A DNA stretch of 64,000 bases from Synechococcus sp. RSCCF101 (GCF_008807075.1 NZ_CP035632.1:744001-808000); one strand, 5' to 3'; positions 45,135 to 54,969 are shown, numbered from the stretch's first letter. Numbers and translations are program-made. Notes: generated by a model from the letters alone, not told the origin.

Positions 45135-48100
45135 ATGCCATCCCAATCCCACATTCCGGCCTCTGCACACGGATCTGCACAGGCAGGCGGCCCCTCCGCC
45201 ATCGGGGTCCAGCCCGGGCCTGCCTTCTCGAACGGGGCGGCTCCGCCTGGGGAGCAAACGCGCAACGGCCACGGGCCCCCGCCCGACGTGGACACCAGCG
45301 GTTGGCTCACCCCCGAGGACCGCGCCTATCTGCTGGAGGCCGGGATTGACCCGTGGGTGACTGAGGGGCAGGTGTGGTCCATCCAAGGGCCTGGGGACCT
45401 CCCTGCCACCCTCGGGCGATACGTGCACCAGCTGCCGGCCCTGGGGTTTGTCTGGAAGACCTTTGGCGGCCGGGCGTTCGCCCAGCTGCGCTCGACAAAG
45501 CTCCTCAAGGATGAGGCCCACCCGGAGAAGGGTCGGGGCGGTTACCGCTTCCCGTTCCAGATCCAGATGGGGCTGGGGATCCTCCCGAGCCAGCGCCCCC
45601 TGGTGGCGGATCCCGCCAAGCTGCTGGTCATCATCGAGGGCACAAAGCAGAGCCTGGCGGGGGCCTCTGCCCTGGCCCGCAGCCCCCTGGCCGGCGAAGC
45701 CGTCGCCGTGCGCCTGGCCGGCTGCTGGGGCTGGAAGATCGGCAAAGCCAAGGGCGGCGGCGAGATCGACTGCCTGGATCAGATCCCCTTTGAGGGCCGC
45801 CAAGTGGTGGTCATCCCCGATGGCGACGTGGCCCACAAGGCCGGAGTCCACAAGGGAATCTCCGGGCTCCAGGCGGCCCTGCGGAAGCGCGGCGCCGCCC
45901 GGGTGGCCGTGGTCTCCATCCCGGCCGAGGAGGGCGAGAACACCGGGCTGGATGACCACCTGGCCGCCCTGGCCCCCAGCGAGCGCGGCGCGGAGATCGT
46001 GCGCCTGATCGAGGCGGCCCGGGAGGAGGTGCCCGGGGCCGAGGAGCTGGACCCCGACAGTCTCCCGGCCAAGCAGCGCCTGGACCTTGTCCACGACGAG
46101 GCGGCCGAGCTGCAGGCCGACCGCTCCGTGGTTTCCACCGACCGGATCCCGCTGCTTCGGGCCCGCTCTCAGGAGCTGCATCTCCGCCTCACCGATGGGG
46201 AGCTGCAGCGGGCGATCTGGGCCGCTCGCCGCGCCGCCCGCGGGGCCTTTGACGCCATGGCCCCCGGGGAGGTGGTGGCCGGCCAGGACGCCGAGTGGGG
46301 CTGGGAGGGGCTGCTCCTCCGTGGCTGCCTCAACCTGCTTCTCGGCCTGCCCAAGTCGGGCAAGACCTCACTGGTGATGGATCTGCTCGCCCGCTGGCAC
46401 CGGGGCGAGACCGAGTTCCTGGGCCTGCCCCTGATCGGCCCCTGCCCGCCGGTGCTGGTGGTGGGCGTGGACATGCCAGAGGCCGACTGGCGGCGCCTCC
46501 TGCGGCAGGTGGATCTGATCGGCCCCGACAACGTTCTTCGGGAGCCGATCGTGGGTCTGTTCCACAAGGGCCGACCGCTGACCCTGGACCCCGAGGGCGT
46601 GGAGCGGATCGCCAGCTATGCCGAGCAGCACCCCGGCCTCTGGATCATCGGGGACTCCTATGCCGAGCTGACCCGGGGCCTCGGGGTCGAAGAGAAGGAC
46701 GCCGACTTTGCCGAGCCCGCCTCCGACCTCCTCGAGGAGGTGCTCCCTCTTGGCGCCACCCTGGTGCTGCTGCATCACATGGGCAAGGCTTTGTCCGGGG
46801 GCGCCGCCTCCGAGGCCAGCCGAGGGACCACCGCCCTGCCGGCCCTGGCCTCCCAGCTCCTCAAGATCACGGGCGTGGCCAAGGGGGACAACTGGGCCGA
46901 CGACCGTCGCCGGATCCTCTCCTCAGACGGCCGTGGCGGGGAGCCGGTCCAGCTGGTGATGGAGCGCCGGGACGGGGTGTGGGTCTCCCATGGGTCCGCC
47001 GAGGGGGTGCAGCGAGAGCAGCGACTCAAGGATCAGGAGGGCAAGCTCAACGACCGCCAGCAGGACGCCCTGTCGGTGGTCCGCCAGCGGTGGGAGCACC
47101 ACGGCCAGAGGACAGCGGCCAAGCAGGCTGCCGAGGCGCTGGGGCTTCCTGGGGCCAACGCCCTCCGGTCCATCCGGCGGAACCTGGAGCAGCTGGAGCG
47201 GAAGGGCTTCCTGGAGAGCCGGGTGGTCCCGACTGACGACTCCCAGGAGCGTGAGTTCTGGCCGGTTGGCGCCACCCCACAGGGCTCCTCTGGCGAGCCT
47301 GCTGCGCCCGCAGAGGAGCCCTCCCAGCCCGAGGAGAGCGAGGGGCCTGCCCCTGACCCGGCACCCCCCACCGACCGCCAGGTCCTCCTGCTGGGCGCGG
47401 TGCGCCGGAGGTGGGAGGACCACGGGCAGAGGACCACCGCCAAGCAAGCCGTGGCGGATCTGGGGCTCACGAACAAGGCCGCCCGCAACGTCCTCTGGCG
47501 GAACCTCCAGCAGCTCTCGCGGCGGGGGCTCCTGGAGAGCCAGGTGGTGGCCACGAGCAAGACAAAGGAGGAGGAGTTCTGGCCGTCCAACGCCACCCCA
47601 GCGACCCCCTCCGAGGAACCCGAGCCCACCCCCTCGGAGCCCGAACAGGGCCCCAAAACCGCAGAGGCCGGGGTATTACTCCCAAACCCTGTCCTTCCTG
47701 TCCCCCCGGGTGCAACTTCCGGAGAGGACACCCCCCAGGCCGGGGTGTCCCCCACCCCTGCAACAAGTGTCCTCTCCTCACCGTGGGAACAGGGAGGGGA
47801 CACTAAGGACAGGTTTTATGTATTTCCCCGCGCGCGAGGCGAGGGGGTTGGGGGAGAGGACACCCCCGCACCCCCGAGGACACACGTTGCAGGGGAGAGG
47901 ACACCCCAGACAGCTCCCGCCACCACCGGATGGAACCCGCCGCCCAGCGCGCTTGAGCCCCGCCCCCAAGCCACCCACGACCGCCTCCTCTCCCTGGTCC
48001 GCCAGCGGTGGCAAGCCGGCCAGCTGACCTCCCCCGCGGACGCAACCGAGGCCGGCCTCCCCGACCCCCTCCCCGCGCTGGAGCGCCTGACCAGCTGGGG

Positions 48101-50201
48101 CCATCTGGAGGAGGCCGAGCCCCAGCGGTTCCGCCCGAGCGCCACCACCGACAGCCCGTCGCCTCCCAAGCCCCGCCGCTCCGCAGAGCCCAAGGCCGAC
48201 GACCCGGGTTACCTCGACTTCCACACGGCCCCGGACATCGAGGCGCCCACCCCGGCCCCTTACGAGGGGCCTCTTCCCGAGGGCGTGGTCTACGTGTCCA
48301 CCGCGGAGGCTCTCCCCGACCCCGACCTCCTGCCCCGAATCCTCGCTTTCGATCTGGAGAGCTTCTCCGCCCGCACCGACCTGTGGCGCCACGTTGGAGC
48401 GTTGTTCCCGTTCCTCGGCGGCCGGATCCGCACCGCCCAGCTGGCCCTGCCCGGCCGCGAGACCTACGTGGTGGATGTGGCCGTGATCGGCGCCCCTGCC
48501 ATCGAGTGGCTCCGCGCCCTGGCCAGGAACCCCCACCGGACCCTGATCGGTCACAACCTCCTCTTCGACGCCACCCACCTGATCGCTGCCGGCATCCGCC
48601 CGCTCTGCAAGTGGTGGGACACGATGCTGGCCTCCCAGCTGATCGGTGACCTTCCCAGCCACTCCCTGGAGGCGGTGGCGTCCAACTACCTGGAGCGCCC
48701 CCTGGACAAGACCGAGCAGGCGAGCCAGTGGGGCGGCGCCCTAACCCCCGAGCAGGTGGCCTACGCCGCACGGGACGCCCAGATCCTGCGCCCCCTCTTC
48801 CATGCCCTGTGCGGCGCCCTGGACCGCACCGGGCAGCGGGAGGCCCACCGCCTGGAGTGCGGCATGGTCAGCGCCTGCGCGGACGGCCAGGAGGCGGGCC
48901 TGGCGATCGACACCGAGGCCCTGGCCCAGGTGGAGGCCGCGGCCCTCACTTCCCACACCGCCAAGGCGGCCGAGCTGCACGCCCTGCTCGGGATCTCCAA
49001 CTACCGCTCGGCCCCCCAGCTCCACCCGGCTCTGGAGGCGGCCTGCGGCGCCCCGCTGGTGGAGTGGAAGGTGGACAAGGCCAGCGGCGAGCGGGTGGAC
49101 AAGCCCTCCACCAGCAGCGACACCCTGCGCCCCTTTGCCGCCCTCCCGGCCGTGGCCCTCCTCCTGGAGCTGCGCGACCTGGACCAGACCCTCAAGGAGA
49201 CCGCCTGGCTCCGGCGGGACGCGGCGCACTGCGGGGGCCGCACCCGCCCCAGCTACCGGATCCTCGGCGCCACGACCGGCAGGACCACCACCTCGGCCCA
49301 GCTGGGATCCAGCAGCAAGCTCCGTTCGGTCCCCAGTGACAACCAACGTTTCGGCCCCACCGCCCAGAAAGCGGGCCAGCCCAAGCCGGTCAAGCTCCCC
49401 CAGCTCGGCTTCAACTTCCAGGGACTCACGGGCCGCAGCAAGGCGGCCCTGGTGGCCGACCCGGGCCACGAGCTAATCGACCTGGACTGGTCCTCCATCG
49501 AGGTGCGGCTCCAGGCGAGCCAGCGCCTGTATCGGGACTCGGGCCAGCGGCGGATCCTGTTTGAGGGCCTCGACCCCCATTGCGTGATCGCCAGCCAAGT
49601 GTGCGGCAGGGAGATCACCAAGGCCGACCCGGAACGCGCGTCCATCGGAAAAGTCAGCAACTTCAGCCTCAGTTACGGGTGCGGGGTCCGGAGCCTCCGG
49701 GCCCAGCTGGCCGCGGCCCAAGGGCGAAAGGTGAACGCCCGGGAGGCCCAACGGGTTTATGCCGCCTGGCACAACTTCCACCCCGAGATCAGCGCCCGGA
49801 TGGACCGCTATGGCTCCTCGAATGTGTTCGAGGAGCGATCGGTCTCCGGCCGTCGGGTCCGGCTCCAATCCCGCGCCGTTGACCCGGCCACCGGGAAGCT
49901 GCGGACCTTCCCCCTATCCCGCCCCAACGGGATCAACTTCCCGATCCAGGCCAGCGGTAAGGACTTGCTGGCCGATGCCGTAGGCGAGCTGTGGCAACGG
50001 CTCGACGCCTTCCCCGGGGTGAGGGTTGTCGGCCTGATCCACGATGAGATTCTCCTCCACTGCCCCGAACATTGCTCCGAGGATGTGAAGCGGCTCGCTT
50101 TGGAGGTGATGACCAGCGCCCGACTGAAGATCAAGTATCTAGGCGACATTCCCCTGGAGGCAGATGCCTCCATCGGCCCCTCCTGGGGGGAGGTGCACTG
50201 A
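45135..50201 (+). CDS. Fused TOPRIM-like/RecA-like helicase and A-family DNA polymerase
   Basis: One chain of 1,688 residues (ATG at 45135; a GTG at 45099 would add 12). It holds, in order: a DUF3854/TOPRIM-like part at about 60-270 (LLVIIEGTKQSLAGA near 163 and VVVIPDGDVAHKAG near 224), a RepA/RecA-like ATPase with Walker A GLPKSGKTS near 402-410, two near-identical winged-helix-like repeats at about 638-705 and 745-815 (RQRWEHHGQRTAAKQA, RRRWEDHGQRTTAKQA), a Pro/Ser-rich linker, a third related repeat near 947, a 3'-5' exonuclease from about 1,065 (FDLES, IGHNLLFDATHL, YAARDAQ), and an A-family polymerase with motif A LIDLDWSSIEVR near 1,447, O-helix KVSNFSLSYG near 1,505 and motif C LIHDEILLH near 1,634. 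It should unwind and copy the element's own DNA. Confidence 0.92.
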   Translation: MPSQSHIPASAHGSAQAGGPSAIGVQPGPAFSNGAAPPGEQTRNGHGPPPDVDTSGWLTPEDRAYLLEAGIDPWVTEGQVWSIQGPGDLPATLGRYVHQLPALGFVWKTFGGRAFAQLRSTKLLKDEAHPEKGRGGYRFPFQIQMGLGILPSQRPLVADPAKLLVIIEGTKQSLAGASALARSPLAGEAVAVRLAGCWGWKIGKAKGGGEIDCLDQIPFEGRQVVVIPDGDVAHKAGVHKGISGLQAALRKRGAARVAVVSIPAEEGENTGLDDHLAALAPSERGAEIVRLIEAAREEVPGAEELDPDSLPAKQRLDLVHDEAAELQADRSVVSTDRIPLLRARSQELHLRLTDGELQRAIWAARRAARGAFDAMAPGEVVAGQDAEWGWEGLLLRGCLNLLLGLPKSGKTSLVMDLLARWHRGETEFLGLPLIGPCPPVLVVGVDMPEADWRRLLRQVDLIGPDNVLREPIVGLFHKGRPLTLDPEGVERIASYAEQHPGLWIIGDSYAELTRGLGVEEKDADFAEPASDLLEEVLPLGATLVLLHHMGKALSGGAASEASRGTTALPALASQLLKITGVAKGDNWADDRRRILSSDGRGGEPVQLVMERRDGVWVSHGSAEGVQREQRLKDQEGKLNDRQQDALSVVRQRWEHHGQRTAAKQAAEALGLPGANALRSIRRNLEQLERKGFLESRVVPTDDSQEREFWPVGATPQGSSGEPAAPAEEPSQPEESEGPAPDPAPPTDRQVLLLGAVRRRWEDHGQRTTAKQAVADLGLTNKAARNVLWRNLQQLSRRGLLESQVVATSKTKEEEFWPSNATPATPSEEPEPTPSEPEQGPKTAEAGVLLPNPVLPVPPGATSGEDTPQAGVSPTPATSVLSSPWEQGGDTKDRFYVFPRARGEGVGGEDTPAPPRTHVAGERTPQTAPATTGWNPPPSALEPRPQATHDRLLSLVRQRWQAGQLTSPADATEAGLPDPLPALERLTSWGHLEEAEPQRFRPSATTDSPSPPKPRRSAEPKADDPGYLDFHTAPDIEAPTPAPYEGPLPEGVVYVSTAEALPDPDLLPRILAFDLESFSARTDLWRHVGALFPFLGGRIRTAQLALPGRETYVVDVAVIGAPAIEWLRALARNPHRTLIGHNLLFDATHLIAAGIRPLCKWWDTMLASQLIGDLPSHSLEAVASNYLERPLDKTEQASQWGGALTPEQVAYAARDAQILRPLFHALCGALDRTGQREAHRLECGMVSACADGQEAGLAIDTEALAQVEAAALTSHTAKAAELHALLGISNYRSAPQLHPALEAACGAPLVEWKVDKASGERVDKPSTSSDTLRPFAALPAVALLLELRDLDQTLKETAWLRRDAAHCGGRTRPSYRILGATTGRTTTSAQLGSSSKLRSVPSDNQRFGPTAQKAGQPKPVKLPQLGFNFQGLTGRSKAALVADPGHELIDLDWSSIEVRLQASQRLYRDSGQRRILFEGLDPHCVIASQVCGREITKADPERASIGKVSNFSLSYGCGVRSLRAQLAAAQGRKVNAREAQRVYAAWHNFHPEISARMDRYGSSNVFEERSVSGRRVRLQSRAVDPATGKLRTFPLSRPNGINFPIQASGKDLLADAVGELWQRLDAFPGVRVVGLIHDEILLHCPEHCSEDVKRLALEVMTSARLKIKYLGDIPLEADASIGPSWGEVH
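45164..45181 (+). repeat. 18-bp motif, copy 1
   Basis: TGCACACGGATCTGCACA, itself a TGCACA direct repeat with a 12-base period. It lies inside the first codons of the replication gene. An inverted copy with one mismatch is at 50,886-50,903 and a shorter one near the right end. Confidence 0.75.
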
Positions 50202-50599
50202 TGACCACCACCCCCAAGCTCGTGGTCCAGACCCCGGCCATGCGGCAGCACCTGGAGGAGATCCGCGCCCTGCAGGACGAGCTGGCCGGCCTCAAGGCCG
50301 AGAAGGCTGCCCTGCCCGCTGGCGCCTATGGCCGCGGCCAGGCCACCCTGCTGACCGATCGGATCCGCAGCATCGGCGCTCGGATCCAGGAGCACTGTCA
50401 GGCCCTCGCTGTGCTGAAGCGACAGGGCCAAGCCGAGGCTCCCCCGACGCCCCTTGATGCTGTGGAGCCGCTGGAGAGCTACGTGGTGCGCCAGGCCAAG
50501 CAGCAGCTCGATCCGGTGACGTTCCAGCGATTGATCGCCGTTGCCACTAGGCAGCGTGAGCAGGCCCTGGAGCGGGCCGCACGGAGGGCCCGGCCATGA
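50201..50599 (+). CDS. Coiled-coil element protein, unknown
   Basis: A 132-residue protein whose start overlaps the stop of the replication gene (TGATG), so the two are made together. It is helical and charged, with heptad-like stretches HLEEIRALQDELAGLKAEKA and FQRLIAVATRQREQALERAA. A structural or accessory replication role is possible. No family recognised. It overlaps the next gene by ATGA. Confidence 0.7.
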   Translation: MTTTPKLVVQTPAMRQHLEEIRALQDELAGLKAEKAALPAGAYGRGQATLLTDRIRSIGARIQEHCQALAVLKRQGQAEAPPTPLDAVEPLESYVVRQAKQQLDPVTFQRLIAVATRQREQALERAARRARP

Positions 50600-50796
50600 G
50601 CGTGGACGACTGCCTGGCGAATGTGCTGCCCGCCGCCGCCGAAGCGTCGATCGCGCTGGCCCGTGCGGGGGATCCTGACGGCCCGCGGGCGATGGCCGCC
50701 GTCCTGGTGGGGGTCTGGCTTGATCTCCGGCTGCTGGTGTTCCACGCCGACGCAGAGAACTGGCAGGCTCCGGGCGAAGAGGAGCTGGTGGACTGA
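50596..50796 (+). CDS. Small acidic element protein, unknown
   Basis: A 66-residue protein that begins with an ATGA overlap on the previous gene. It has a hydrophobic helix (MAAVLVGVWLDLRLLVF) and an acidic tail ending EEELVD. No family recognised. The coupled start supports it as real. Confidence 0.6.
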   Translation: MSVDDCLANVLPAAAEASIALARAGDPDGPRAMAAVLVGVWLDLRLLVFHADAENWQAPGEEELVD

Positions 50797-50885
50797 CCCC
50801 CCCTGCTTTTGCTTCCGGAGCAAGGGCTGGAGAGGGCAAGATCCCAGCCCTGGTGCACCCTTACTACCCGGATCCGGGCCGAGAA

Positions 50886-50903
50886 TGTGCAGAACCGTGT
50901 GCA
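50886..50903 (-). repeat. 18-bp motif, copy 2 (inverted)
   Basis: Read on the minus strand it is TGCACACGGTTCTGCACA, 17 of 18 bases identical to the copy at 45,164. It lies 20 bp before the start of the small gene at 50,924, an operator-like position. Confidence 0.75.
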
Positions 50904-50923
50904 ATCGGGGCAGAATCGGGGTC

Positions 50924-51256
50924 ATGAGCCGACGCACCAGCGCCAAGCATCTTCGCTCCCGCCTGGATCGTGTGGCGCGGCAGCTTGCCACCGGCACCCC
51001 TCCGCGGGATGTGATCGATGGGGCGTGCGAGACATGGGGCCTGAACCGTGATGACGCTCGGGCGCTGGTGAGCCGGGGCCACGCCGAGCTGGCCGCCGAC
51101 ATGGGGACAACAGAGCGCCCCGAGTACCTGGCCTCCAGGCTGGCGGTCCTCGATCGGGTGATCGCCGGCTCACTGCTGACGAAGAACTGGGGTCAGGCCA
51201 CCGCTGCCGTGAAGGCTCAGTTGGATGCCACAGGTCTCGGCAAGGGTGTCGTCTGA
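50924..51256 (+). CDS. Small helical protein of the packaging-like pair, unknown
   Basis: A 110-residue basic, helical protein (RRTSAKHLRSRLDRVARQLA start, later YLASRLAVLDRVIAG). It lies behind the 18-bp motif and its stop overlaps the next start (TGATG). Its length and N-terminal helices fit a phage-type DNA-binding protein, but no family is certain. Confidence 0.6.
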   Translation: MSRRTSAKHLRSRLDRVARQLATGTPPRDVIDGACETWGLNRDDARALVSRGHAELAADMGTTERPEYLASRLAVLDRVIAGSLLTKNWGQATAAVKAQLDATGLGKGVV

Positions 51257-51708
51257 TGAGCCGTGACAGAGCAGGACGATCAGTGGCGGAAGGCCCCCAG
51301 GGTCTGACAGCCAAGCAACGTAAGGCCATCGTGCTGCTGGCCCAGGGCCACACGATCCGGGGAACTGGGCGTGAGATCAACTCAGGGCCCGACACGATCC
51401 GCCATTGGCGGGACAACGTGCCCGAGTTCTCCCTGGCACTGGAGCGGGCCCTCCGGCGAATGGAGCGCGAGGCCGAGGACTCCATGCGAACCAACCTGAG
51501 CAAGGCCATGGAGACCCTGGTGGCCCTGCTCGACTCCGATCAGGACGGGGTGCGCCTCGGGGCCGCTACCAGAATCTTCGCCCTCCACACCGCCTACAAG
51601 GAGCAGCGGCTCCAGGCTGAGGAGCTGGTGGAGCTGAAGGCCACCCTTGGGCTGCTCCAGGCCCAGGTGGAGGAGCAGGCCGGCCACTGTGCCGAGGTGC
51701 CCACATGA
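51256..51708 (+). CDS. HTH protein resembling phage terminase small subunits
   Basis: A 150-residue protein. Residues 16-65 (LTAKQRKAIVLLAQGHTIRG, then NSGPDTIRHWRDNVPEFSLA) match the phBC6A51-type HTH often found as terminase small subunit or its relatives, followed by helices suited to oligomerisation (QLQAEELVELKA-like). No large terminase subunit is present, the usual state in phage satellites that redirect a helper's packaging. The terminase role is an inference from the HTH pattern and the gene order. Confidence 0.6.
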   Translation: MSRDRAGRSVAEGPQGLTAKQRKAIVLLAQGHTIRGTGREINSGPDTIRHWRDNVPEFSLALERALRRMEREAEDSMRTNLSKAMETLVALLDSDQDGVRLGAATRIFALHTAYKEQRLQAEELVELKATLGLLQAQVEEQAGHCAEVPT

Positions 51709-52012
51709 GCACCTCGGCCGATCTTTTTCGAAGGGAGCGGATTGGAAGGAAGGAGCAGTTCGAGTAGGTGACTGCCTGCTTGTTTGTAGTTCAGCTCAAC
51801 TCGACCGCAACCGTTAGGAAGAGTCTAGTCAGGAGAAGCTCGAGAGAGTTCGCTGCCGATCTCCGTGTGGGAGCCTTATGGACTGAACTGCAATGGGTTT
51901 CAGGGTTACCTCCTTAAGCGGGACAGAGCAGCTGGGCTCGCGATCACTTCAGGGACGCCCACAATCGCGATAACTGCACAGATTTCTCGATAGCTCATAG
52001 TCATTAAGCATA
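51709..52012. other. 304-bp gap at the composition change
   Basis: No gene is seen. From here to about 57.6 kb the base composition is clearly more AT-rich and mixed than the left part of the element, which suggests cargo acquired separately. Confidence 0.6.
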
Positions 52013-52606
52013 CTAATTATCTCTTCTCTTGCGGAAAACCACATTGACCTTCCATCTGCGTTCAGCGTCACTTCGTATGAATCGCCAATTGGCTCGCAAG
52101 AAGCTGCTATTTCCAGTCGCTCGGAGATTAAATCTTTCGCCGCTATCAATATCTTTGTAGCAGATTCTGCGATCATCATCATGCAGTTCTCCTGCAGAAT
52201 TCCCTCTATCATCTTCAAACCAGATGGGATTGATCCATACATCCCAGTCGCTATGGCGTGAGCGGTTTGCTGCTGTATGGCTATATGTCCAAGTACCATC
52301 ATGGCGCAATATCAGCACTATATCCGTATACCTCATCGGGCTATGGTCAAAGACGTCGCGACCGACGATCCTTGGTCCGCTTGTGGCCGAAAGCTCGGCC
52401 TTGTTATCAACACGAAAGTTCAGACCTTCTAGCTCGGCAGAATCTAGATCAGCTACTTGCAATATAGAGCTTTCTTGGAAGTTGCTAGGATCTTCCAATA
52501 CATAGACTGCGGAGTTATCTGCATGGATCAAGGGATCAGCGCTGTATTTCGGACTTGCAGCGCCCTGAGTCTGTAAATTCTCTTGCATTGATGACAGGTT
52601 AAACAC
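52013..52606 (-). CDS. Element cargo protein, unknown
   Basis: A 197-residue, likely beta-rich protein with a LILRHDGTWTYSHTAANRSR segment, many aromatic residues, and a basic C-terminus (WKVNVVFRKRRDN). No signal peptide, membrane segment or catalytic motif is obvious. The lower GC content and non-host codon use point to recent transfer. It is the first of several minus-strand cargo genes. Confidence 0.6.
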   Translation of the reverse strand: MFNLSSMQENLQTQGAASPKYSADPLIHADNSAVYVLEDPSNFQESSILQVADLDSAELEGLNFRVDNKAELSATSGPRIVGRDVFDHSPMRYTDIVLILRHDGTWTYSHTAANRSRHSDWDVWINPIWFEDDRGNSAGELHDDDRRICYKDIDSGERFNLRATGNSSFLRANWRFIRSDAERRWKVNVVFRKRRDN

Positions 52607-52821
52607 TGAAGAATGGGTTCACAATAGCCTTGCTCTACCAATTGATGACAAGTATTTATTGCAGTTCTTCACTTCATGGTGTTGAGGCTCGCATGCTTCG
52701 CGTTGGCGCAGACCTGAACTAGCGAGGTCTCCGGACCCAGTCAATACAGGCAGTGAGCACTTGATGCTGCGTTGACCATCCAGCCACGCCTTTCTATCAA
52801 TCGAGAAACATGTGATAAGTA

Positions 52822-53652
52822 CTACCTACTCGGGACCATAGGGACCAAAGAGCAGGCAGCATAGAGCACTCTGATCGCTCCCTCAGTGCAGTCAAGCATC
52901 AGCTTGAGAGTTCTATCGATAGACAATGTAGGATCGACCTCTGAAAGAACAGAATCGATTGGGAGGTTCAACTTCTCTTCCAGAATGCCCGAAGCAGGGA
53001 GCTTCATCGCCCTTCGTTGTGACCTATTCAATTGGGGTATTCTCCACACAACATCACGAGATGATCCCCCAAAGCCACAGTTTGCCAGCCCAGATGGAAA
53101 GTCTGGCACGAGACGTTGCATGCTTGAGCTGTTAATCACTGTATAGTTTCCAACCGGGATAAGCAGCTTGTGCTTATCCTTGATATCCAGATCGTGAATA
53201 GAGCACAGATGGATGCTCCCCCCCTCTCTATAGGGCTTCAGAGTCGTCAGGGCGTTTGCAAAGGCCTGCGAGACTCGAGCAGGCAGGCCAGGCAGATAGC
53301 TTTTTAAAGCTTGCTCAGAAGAAAAGATTGGAAACTGTATGCGTTTTCTCTCCTTATCAGACCTGGCATGGGCTTGAGTGCACTTCCAGTATGCGTGATC
53401 AAGCGCGGCTCTAAGGTTGTGAACAACATCTCCAGCAATGACCGCGATCTGCTCGATCGCTAGCTCATCTCTCTTGGCGAACGTAGATCTCTCGTGACGT
53501 GCGTAGTCTGTTCTTAGCCAATAGCTGAAAGGCTGATGTGTCTTGAATGCTGCACGAAGCTCAGCGAGATGAGTTTCGGCCCTCTTGACTTTGAGAAATG
53601 CACTGTCCATTGAATGCATAAACAGATGCTTGGGAAGTGTATCAATCCTCAT
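52822..53652 (-). CDS. Protein with HNLRAALDH motif, unknown
   Basis: A protein of about 276 residues (start at ATG 53652; 53610 also possible) that contains KVKRAETHLAELRAAF and GDVVHNLRAALDHAYWKC, a pattern found in many uncharacterised bacterial proteins of accessory regions, helical and possibly HEPN-like. The C-terminal half is less regular. Its 5' end touches the start of a broken nuclease gene on the other strand. A defence role is possible but not shown. Confidence 0.62.
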   Translation of the reverse strand: MRIDTLPKHLFMHSMDSAFLKVKRAETHLAELRAAFKTHQPFSYWLRTDYARHERSTFAKRDELAIEQIAVIAGDVVHNLRAALDHAYWKCTQAHARSDKERKRIQFPIFSSEQALKSYLPGLPARVSQAFANALTTLKPYREGGSIHLCSIHDLDIKDKHKLLIPVGNYTVINSSSMQRLVPDFPSGLANCGFGGSSRDVVWRIPQLNRSQRRAMKLPASGILEEKLNLPIDSVLSEVDPTLSIDRTLKLMLDCTEGAIRVLYAACSLVPMVPSR

Positions 53653-53670
53653 CGACCAGTCAGGCCCTAG

Positions 53671-54204
53671 GAAGGGTCTGAACCACTGGCTGGCGGCACC
53701 CTGCGCGACTACTGGCACTGGGTTGGCAGCGACCTACTCAGCAACACACAGAGGGGGCTCCTGGCTGAGTACCTGGTCGCGAAGGCTCTGGGAGCTGCGG
53801 ACGGCGTTCGAGAGGAGTGGGCGGCCGTCGATGTGGTCTGCCCTGACGGGACCACAGTGGAAGTCAAATCCAGCGCTTATGTGCAGGGTTGGCACCAGAA
53901 GAAACTCAGCCGCCCATCGTTCCGAATCGCCCCGACCTGTGGCTGGGACAAGACAACCGGCACATACGAGGTCACCGTGAAGCGCCAAGCAGATGTCTAC
54001 GTCTTCGCCCTGCTCGCCCATCGGGACCGTGCCACGGTGAACCCGCGAGATCTGAGCCATTGGCAGTTCTATGTGGCTCGAGCTAGTGCTCTGCCAAAGC
54101 AGGACACGATCGGGCTGCGGCCGCTTCAGGCCATATCTGGAGAGCCTGTGGCCTACGAGGGTCTGGCCGAGGCTGTGGGTAATGCAGCCCTGGAGCAGGG
54201 CTGA
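53671..54204 (+). pseudogene. PD-(D/E)xK nuclease-like gene copy without a start codon
   Basis: The open frame from 53,671 (after TAG) to 54,204 is homologous to the intact gene at 56,435-57,019: it shares EPLAGGTL-x-D-x-W, the AVDVVCPDGTTVEVKSSA nuclease core, and QADVYVFALLAH. No ATG, GTG or TTG occurs before a GTG at 53,833, past part of the conserved N-terminus, so the original start has been lost. It is inverted relative to the intact copy. Confidence 0.75.
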
Positions 54205-54220
54205 TTGAGTCTCCCTCTGC

Positions 54221-54544
54221 TTACTGCTGCTGCCCGACGGCCTGCACCACCGCCACCACCGCATCGGCGGAGAGAGTCTTCACGAGGCCGGTGTCCACGT
54301 CTGCGATCTGGAAGTAGGAGTGCTCCGGCCCTCGGGCGCCGCCTTCGGCGTGGATCACCAGCCCCACCCAGGTCGAGGCTGTCTCTCCGGGCAGAACGGG
54401 ATCCTCCACCAGCACCGTGTCGCCCACCTGCACCCGAAGGAAGGCGGTCGGATCAGCCTGTCTGAGCGCATCGGTGGGAGACGGCACCAGCGGGTCACGT
54501 GTAGTTGCATCCTGCCGCGAGAGCGCAGGGCGCTCGGCACCCAA
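54221..54544 (-). CDS. DUF3104-like protein
   Basis: A 107-residue protein (TTG start at 54544; GTG at 54487 possible) with DPTAFLRVQVGDTVLVEDPV and YFQIADVDTGLVKTLSADAV, which I recognise as the DUF3104 pattern of marine picocyanobacteria. It is convergent with the broken nuclease copy, 16 bp apart. A truncated second copy lies at 55,980-56,145. Role unknown. Confidence 0.65.
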   Translation of the reverse strand: MGAERPALSRQDATTRDPLVPSPTDALRQADPTAFLRVQVGDTVLVEDPVLPGETASTWVGLVIHAEGGARGPEHSYFQIADVDTGLVKTLSADAVVAVVQAVGQQQ

Positions 54545-54765
54545 GACAACCAGCAGCCGGTATCACTACTAGTGCCCGGGAATCCGGGTCACACGGCACT
54601 GGGTTGGGTCACTTGTTGGGTGGCCCGACCTTTCTGTCGCCTGGCACAGGGCCGCGCAGCCGGTGGTGTGGCGTCGCTGTCAGCAGTGGTGATGGCTCGT
54701 ACGCAGCAGATACCTACCCCTGAGCGTGGGAGGCAGCACTGAGCGCTGCAGCAGCCCCGATGGAC

Positions 54766-54969
54766 TCAGCGGGCTCGGTGTGCGAGCGGACTGCCGAAGA
54801 ACAGCAGAACGTCAGCTACGGTCCGACCTGGCGTGGCACAGAGGCAGAATTCATCACGCTTGAGGACATGTGTTAAGGCAGGATTGGCATATCGGATCTT
54901 CCGTTCCACCTCCACCAAGACGCAGTCAGCCGCTTCAATCCTCATCGATTTAGCCTGCTCAGGTTCCAT
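54766..54969 (-). CDS. Possible small protein, unknown
   Basis: A 67-residue frame with AADCVLVEVERKIRYANPAL and two close cysteines in FCLCATPG. No family or clear ribosome-binding site. It may be a remnant in a rearranged cargo region. Confidence 0.3.
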   Translation of the reverse strand: MEPEQAKSMRIEAADCVLVEVERKIRYANPALTHVLKRDEFCLCATPGRTVADVLLFFGSPLAHRAR

